Shown: piece after piece, positions 59,736-64,000 of the stretch | Layout: every line of letters begins with the position of its first letter | How positions within the stretch are numbered: the stretch's first letter is position 1 | Assembly: GCF_001611975.1 (NCBI RefSeq) | Contig: NZ_CP014525.1 | Coordinates: 1,790,001-1,854,000 of the forward strand | Length of the DNA: 64,000 bases | From: Haematospirillum jordaniae | Lineage (GTDB): Bacteria; Pseudomonadota; Alphaproteobacteria; Rhodospirillales; Rhodospirillaceae | Direction of reading: 5' to 3' | Notes under the pieces: model-generated | Databases searched by the model: none | What the model was told of the DNA's origin: nothing | Seen by the model: the letters and a program-made list of their open reading frames with translations, nothing else | Program-made: the position numbers and the translations under genes

Positions 59736-61013
59736 CTATTCAGCAGCGACGGCCCGACGACCGAGGCGAGCCTCGATCTCCGGCCGGAAATGACGGATCA
59801 ACCCTTGGATTGGCCATGCTGCCGCATCTCCAAGGGCACAAATGGTGTGCCCCTCAATCTGCTTTGAAACATCAAACAGCATGTCAATTTCCCCAACATC
59901 GGCATTACCCTTGGCAATACGCTCCATGACACGCCACATCCACCCGGATCCCTCGCGGCACGGCGTACACTGCCCGCAGCTCTCATGCATATAGAACTTT
60001 GCAAGGCGGGTAATAGCGCGAATGATGTCCGTAGACTTATCCATCACAATAACAGCAGCAGTACCAAGCCCCGACTGAACGGCACGCAGGCTGTCAAAGT
60101 CCATCAACACGTCGTCACAGATATGCTTCGGCAAAACCGGAACCGAGGAGCCACCGGGAATCACAGCCAGCAGGTTGTCCCAACCGCCGCGGACACCACC
60201 ACAATGCTTCTCTAACAGCTCCTTGAGCGGGATGCCCATCTCTTCTTCGACGTTACACGGCTTGTTGACGTGTCCGGAAATACAGAACAGCTTGGTCCCT
60301 GTATTGTTTGGACGCCCCAACCCCGCGAACCATTCTCCACCGCGGCGCAGGATAGTCGGCGCAACCGCAATAGATTCCACATTGTTGACCGTCGTCGGAC
60401 ATCCGAACACGCCAACGCCAGCCGGAAACGGAGGCTTCAGGCGTGGTTGACCTTTTTTCCCCTCAAGGGAGTTTATAAGGGCTGTTTCTTCACCACAGAC
60501 GTACGCACCCATTCCACGGTGGATATAAAGGTCAAAATCCCACCTGGAGCCACAGGCATTCTTGCCGATAAGCCCGGCAGCATAAGCTTCGTCTATAGCC
60601 TTCTGGAGAGCCTCGGCCTCACGATAAAACTCCCCGCGGATGTAGATATAGGCAGCCTGGGCCCGCATTGCAAAAGACGCTATCAAACATCCTTCAACAA
60701 GCTTGTGAGGATCATGACGCATAATGTCACGGTCCTTGCAGGTTCCCGGTTCACCTTCGTCGGCATTGACGACCAAGTAGTGTGGTCGTTCACCGACTTC
60801 TTTTGGCATGAACGACCACTTTACCCCGGTAGGGAAACCGGCACCACCACGACCACGCAGGCCAGATTGCTTCATCTGCTCGATGATCCAATCACGGCCT
60901 TTCTCAAGAATAGCCTTGGTATTATCCCAATCACCACGGGCACGGGCACCGGCAAGGAACGGATCCTTGATCCCGTAAAGGTTAGTGAAGATACGATCAC
61001 TGTCTTTCAACAT
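59736..61013 (-). CDS. nuoF: NADH-quinone oxidoreductase subunit F
   Basis: A 425-residue flavoprotein that takes electrons from NADH. The FMN/NADH-binding glycine-rich stretch is GLRGRGGAGFPTGVKW, then NADEGEPGTCKDR and GAYVCGEETALINSLEG. Cluster N3 is bound by SCGQCTPCREG and a later Cys (HTICALGD). GGGAGG lies eight bases before ATG 61013; the GTG at 61022 overlaps that ribosome-binding site and is rejected. It is adjacent to nuoE. Complete. Confidence 0.96.
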   Translation of the reverse strand: MLKDSDRIFTNLYGIKDPFLAGARARGDWDNTKAILEKGRDWIIEQMKQSGLRGRGGAGFPTGVKWSFMPKEVGERPHYLVVNADEGEPGTCKDRDIMRHDPHKLVEGCLIASFAMRAQAAYIYIRGEFYREAEALQKAIDEAYAAGLIGKNACGSRWDFDLYIHRGMGAYVCGEETALINSLEGKKGQPRLKPPFPAGVGVFGCPTTVNNVESIAVAPTILRRGGEWFAGLGRPNNTGTKLFCISGHVNKPCNVEEEMGIPLKELLEKHCGGVRGGWDNLLAVIPGGSSVPVLPKHICDDVLMDFDSLRAVQSGLGTAAVIVMDKSTDIIRAITRLAKFYMHESCGQCTPCREGSGWMWRVMERIAKGNADVGEIDMLFDVSKQIEGHTICALGDAAAWPIQGLIRHFRPEIEARLGRRAVAAE

Positions 61014-61014
61014 A

Positions 61015-61614
61015 TCAGGCACCTCCCTTCAGCGTGGTCGGCCCACCTTCGGGGCAGGAGGTCTGACGGCCGGTTTGCGAACCAACCTTGACCGGTTTTC
61101 CATCCTTCAGGGACTGAAACAAGGATTTAGCGTTTTCGTAGGTCAGATCCTCGAAGTAGTCATCACCAATCTGGGCAACCGGCGCATTGACACATGCACC
61201 GGCGCACTCAACCTCTTCCAGGGTTGCCTCGGCACAGGACTGACCAAACGCAATGCCGAACACCTCTTCTGCCGCGCGCTTCACATCATCGGAGCCACGC
61301 AGCCAGCACGAAATGTTTGTGCAAAGCTGAACATGGTGTTTCCCGACCGGGCGCAACCGATACATGGTGTAAAAGGTCGCAACCTCATACACTTTGATGG
61401 GTGGTATCTCCAACATACCGGCGATGTAGTCCATGGCTGCACGTGAGAGCCACCCGTCCTGCCGTTGTGCCAAATCCAGAAGAGGCATAACAGCACTGCG
61501 CTGGCGTCCGGCGGGATATTTGGCAATAAACGCCTTGGCCTTGGCCATCATGTCCGGCGTGAAAGCAAACGTATCCGGCTGGGGTACGTTGGGATCTGGA
61601 TAGTGCGAACTCAT
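61015..61614 (-). CDS. nuoE: NADH-quinone oxidoreductase subunit E
   Basis: A 199-residue thioredoxin-like 2Fe-2S subunit. The cluster N1a ligands are two Cys in CTNISCWLRG and two in ECAGACVNAP. The helical N-terminal domain (PAGRQRSAVMPLLDLAQRQDGWLS) is typical. The C-terminal tail (about 165-199) is a little longer than in E. coli, as commonly seen in alphaproteobacteria. The ATG overlaps the nuoD stop by four bases. Confidence 0.96.
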   Translation of the reverse strand: MSSHYPDPNVPQPDTFAFTPDMMAKAKAFIAKYPAGRQRSAVMPLLDLAQRQDGWLSRAAMDYIAGMLEIPPIKVYEVATFYTMYRLRPVGKHHVQLCTNISCWLRGSDDVKRAAEEVFGIAFGQSCAEATLEEVECAGACVNAPVAQIGDDYFEDLTYENAKSLFQSLKDGKPVKVGSQTGRQTSCPEGGPTTLKGGA

Positions 61615-62795
61615 CGGTCAATCTCGCCGAAAACAACGTCAATGGAACCAATAATGGCAGGAATGTCGGCCAGCATGTGGCCTTTTGACATCATGTCCAT
61701 CGCCTGAAGATGCACATATCCGGGAGAACGGATCTTGCATTTATAAGGACGATTTGTGCCGTCGGACACAAGGTAGACCCCAAACTCACCCTTCGGTGCT
61801 TCGGTTGCAGCATAGGTTTCACCCTCCGGAACACGAAAGCCCTCGGTGAACAGCTTGAAGTGATGGATCAAGGCTTCCATCGATGCCTTCATCTCACCAC
61901 GGCGTGGGGGTGTCGCTTTCCTATCATCTGTTTTGACCGGACCCCGCACTTTTTCCAGCCGGTCCAGGCACTGGTGTACAATGCGCAAAGACTGGTGCAT
62001 TTCTTCAACGCGAACCAGATACCGATCATAGCAGTCGCCTGTCTGACCAATCGGAATATCGAAGTCCATATCCTCGTAGGAATCATAAGGCTGCGCCTTA
62101 CGCAAATCCCAAGCGATCCCCGATGCACGCAAGTTAGGGCCGGTAAAGGCCCAGTCCAAGGCCTGCTCAGGCGTGACGACCGCGATATCAACCGTTCTTT
62201 GCTTGAAGATACGGTTGTTGGTAATCATAGTTTCCATATCACGAACGTAGGCAGGAAACTCATGTGCCCACTGCCGGATACGACCGGGAAGATCCGCCGG
62301 CATATCCTGTGAAACGCCGCCCGGCCGAAAATAAGCCATGTGCATACGTGCGCCACAAACAGCTTCACAATACTCAAAAAGCTTTTCCCGCTCTTCAAAA
62401 GCCCAGAGCATTGGCGTCATTGCCCCAACGTCCATGGCATAGGAAGGTACGTTCAGCAGATGGTTGGCAATGCGCACGAGTTCAGCAAAAAGCGTGCGGA
62501 TAAGTTTTGCACGCTCCGGCACCTCAATGCCCAGCAGCTTCTCGACGGCCAAGACGTAGGAATGCTCCATGTTGATCGGGGAACAGTAATCAAGACGATC
62601 AAAATAGGGCAAGGCCTGTACATAGGTCTTGTGCTCGATCAGCTTTTCGGTACCCCGATGCAAAAGACCGATGTGAGGATCAGCACGGTCTACAATCTCA
62701 CCATCAAGCTCAAGAACCAAGCGAAGCACACCATGGGCTGCCGGATGCTGCGGACCAAAGTTGATGTTCAGGTTTTTGATCTGCTGTTCTGCCAT
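61611..62795 (-). CDS. nuoD: NADH-quinone oxidoreductase subunit D
   Basis: A 394-residue 49-kDa-type subunit forming the quinone site with NuoB. It has the N-terminal NFGPQHPAAHGVLRLVLELDGE with the conserved quinone-loop His, then IGLLHRGTEKLIE, DRLDYCSPINMEHSY and a C-terminal VFGEIDR. It is unfused to NuoC, unlike E. coli. ATG 62795 is chosen because nuoC ends at 62797; the longer frame would run into it. Complete. Confidence 0.96.
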   Translation of the reverse strand: MAEQQIKNLNINFGPQHPAAHGVLRLVLELDGEIVDRADPHIGLLHRGTEKLIEHKTYVQALPYFDRLDYCSPINMEHSYVLAVEKLLGIEVPERAKLIRTLFAELVRIANHLLNVPSYAMDVGAMTPMLWAFEEREKLFEYCEAVCGARMHMAYFRPGGVSQDMPADLPGRIRQWAHEFPAYVRDMETMITNNRIFKQRTVDIAVVTPEQALDWAFTGPNLRASGIAWDLRKAQPYDSYEDMDFDIPIGQTGDCYDRYLVRVEEMHQSLRIVHQCLDRLEKVRGPVKTDDRKATPPRRGEMKASMEALIHHFKLFTEGFRVPEGETYAATEAPKGEFGVYLVSDGTNRPYKCKIRSPGYVHLQAMDMMSKGHMLADIPAIIGSIDVVFGEIDR

Positions 62796-62796
62796 A

Positions 62797-63444
62797 TTAC
62801 TTTTCCCCGGCTTTTGGCGGTTCAACGCCGGCTTTTTCATCACCGGGAAGCCAGCGACTGGTCATGTTTTCCCACGGGCTTAGGAAGTCAAACGTACGGA
62901 AATCCTGCGCCAACTTGACAGGTTCATAAATCACGCGCTTCTGGTCTTCGTCATAGCGCATCTCAACATATCCCGTCAGAGGGAAGTCCTTGCGCAAGGG
63001 ATGCCCCTGAAAACCATAGTCGGTCAGAATACGCCGAAGGTCCGGATGCTCGGCAAAAAAGATTCCGTACATGTCCCAGACTTCGCGCTCAAACCAGTTT
63101 GCAGCCGAGAACACTGACGTGATGGACGGCACAGGCGTCTCTCCGTCAACCATACACTTGACCCGAACCCGCTGGTTATGTGTCATAGACAGCAGGCAGT
63201 ATACAATCTCGAACCGGTTCTCCCTCTCGGGATAGTCGACAGCGGTCAGCTCGACCATCTGCGTGAACTTGCAAGTCGCATCGTCACGCAAGGCCGTCAT
63301 CACCCTGATGACACTGGTAGGATTGATGGTTACCACCAGCTCCTGCCTTACCACAGCAACAGAGACGACATCATCGGGCAACATGGCCGCGATGTGCGCT
63401 CCCAGATCTTTCAGGGCTTGTACCTGGTCTTCGGTCAGCTTCAT
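62797..63444 (-). CDS. nuoC: NADH-quinone oxidoreductase subunit C
   Basis: A 215-residue 30-kDa-type subunit. The family signature is in the ERERVWDMYGIFF-like region (NWFEREVWDMYGIFFAEHPDLRRILTDYGFQGHPLRKDFPLTGY). It stabilises the NuoD/NuoB/NuoI module. ATG 63444 with GGAA upstream is preferred to GTG 63468. One base separates its stop from the nuoD ATG. The C-terminal tail is polar. Complete. Confidence 0.95.
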   Translation of the reverse strand: MKLTEDQVQALKDLGAHIAAMLPDDVVSVAVVRQELVVTINPTSVIRVMTALRDDATCKFTQMVELTAVDYPERENRFEIVYCLLSMTHNQRVRVKCMVDGETPVPSITSVFSAANWFEREVWDMYGIFFAEHPDLRRILTDYGFQGHPLRKDFPLTGYVEMRYDEDQKRVIYEPVKLAQDFRTFDFLSPWENMTSRWLPGDEKAGVEPPKAGEK

Positions 63445-63471
63445 CGTCTTGTTCCGACTGTCTTTCACGTA

Positions 63472-64000
63472 TCAGCGGTGAAGGCCGCCTGTACGGCGGA
63501 TTTTCTTCTGCAACTGCATAATCCCGTATACCAGCGCCTCGGCTGTTGGCGGGCAACCGGGAACGTAGATATCAACAGGCACAATCCGGTCACATCCACG
63601 CACAACAGAATAGGAGTAATGGTAATACCCGCCACCGTTGGCACAGGAGCCCATGGAAATAACCCAGCGTGGCTCGGCCATCTGGTCATACACCTTGCGC
63701 AAGGCAGGTGCCATTTTGTTGGTTAATGTGCCAGCAACGATCATGACATCAGACTGGCGCGGACTCGGACGCGGTACCACGCCCAAACGGTCCAAGTCAT
63801 AACGAGGCATGTAGGCGTGAATCATCTCCACAGCACAGCATGCAAGTCCGAACGTCATTGGCCACAGAGAACCAGTACGCGCCCAGTTGACAAGGCTGTC
63901 CACGGAGGACAGCAGGAAACCACGTTCCTGCAAGGCATCATTGACCGTCTGGACAAAGGAATCACCCTGCCCGGAAGGCGTAACCGGAACACCGGCACCG
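63472..64000 (-). CDS. nuoB: NADH-quinone oxidoreductase subunit B, 5' end beyond the window
   Basis: About 175 residues are visible. Cluster N2 ligands are in FGLACCAVEM (two adjacent Cys), SMGSCANGGG and YVPGCPPTAEAL. A TTG at 63933 could be mistaken for the start, but the frame stays open to the window edge (GAGVPVTPSGQGDSFVQT...) and NuoB normally has a longer N-terminus, so the true start lies to the right of 64000. nuoA is expected beyond. It heads the visible part of a 14 kb operon. Product identity is certain; only the start is missing. Confidence 0.95.
   Translation of the reverse strand, partial: GAGVPVTPSGQGDSFVQTVNDALQERGFLLSSVDSLVNWARTGSLWPMTFGLACCAVEMIHAYMPRYDLDRLGVVPRPSPRQSDVMIVAGTLTNKMAPALRKVYDQMAEPRWVISMGSCANGGGYYHYSYSVVRGCDRIVPVDIYVPGCPPTAEALVYGIMQLQKKIRRTGGLHR

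Noticed and set aside
63931..63933. TTG at 63931-63933 as the nuoB start
   Set aside because: The frame remains open to the window edge with plausible NuoB N-terminal sequence; the gene is simply cut by the window.

Overview
This window reads as chromosomal DNA of an alphaproteobacterium, most likely in or near the Rhodospirillales. Supporting signs are the arrangement nuo operon-birA-coaX-rnj-mce, the small alphaproteobacterial families DUF2336 and DUF4170, a catalytically degenerate squalene-synthase relative of the NDUFAF6 type, hopanoid-type squalene synthesis genes, and an alphaproteobacterial-style LexA box (GTTC-N7-GTTY) in front of uvrA. Base composition is moderate (by eye slightly above 50% G+C). 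I cannot name the species from sequence alone. I see no insertion sequence, prophage, CRISPR array or transferred island. The window is almost entirely core metabolism and information processing.

Layout. 1-5.2 kb (+): tail of a D-Ala-D-Ala carboxypeptidase, then the tightly coupled tmk-holB-metG-tatD-MBL hydrolase run. 5.2-8.8 kb (-): Fe-superoxide dismutase and a two-gene squalene module in which HpnC and HpnD are one fused protein, followed by hpnE. 8.9-18 kb: an NDUFAF6-like gene, a DUF2336 gene, xth, erpA, then the + strand operon dgt-argS-SPOR-nagZ-site-2 protease. 18-23.2 kb (-): DsbA-family oxidoreductase, a degenerate PleD-like regulator, a RumA-type RNA methyltransferase, a lipoprotein and mazG. 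23.3-28.6 kb: a tandem DUF4170 protein, tRNA-Lys, ppiB-coaD-gyrA and ssb. 28.8-31.6 kb (+): uvrA. 31.6-38.7 kb (-): an orphan iron-type ABC ATPase, tatABC, serS, surE, pcm and a LysM/M23 lipoprotein, with tRNA-Pro upstream. 38.8-43.3 kb (-): a secreted protein of unknown function, mfd and sdhE. 43.5-45.9 kb (+): recG and a thioredoxin-like ferredoxin. 45.9-64 kb (-): the respiratory complex I operon nuoB-N (nuoB runs off the right edge), continuing into birA, coaX, rnj, mce and tag.

How the genes work together. Themes are DNA repair and replication (tmk, holB, xth, dgt, gyrA, ssb, uvrA, mfd, recG, tag), envelope maintenance (carboxypeptidase, SPOR protein, nagZ, M23/LysM, Tat, hopanoid precursor synthesis), and respiration with its maturation factors (nuo, sdhE, erpA, NDUFAF6-like, sodB). 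Many gene pairs overlap by 1-8 bases, which points to translational coupling. Items most worth a second look are the HpnC-HpnD fusion, the catalytically dead PleD-like protein, the tandem DUF4170 protein, three sizeable inverted repeats in intergenic regions, and a small unannotated membrane ORF with a perfect TATAAT box ahead of it. No entirely new system is evident.
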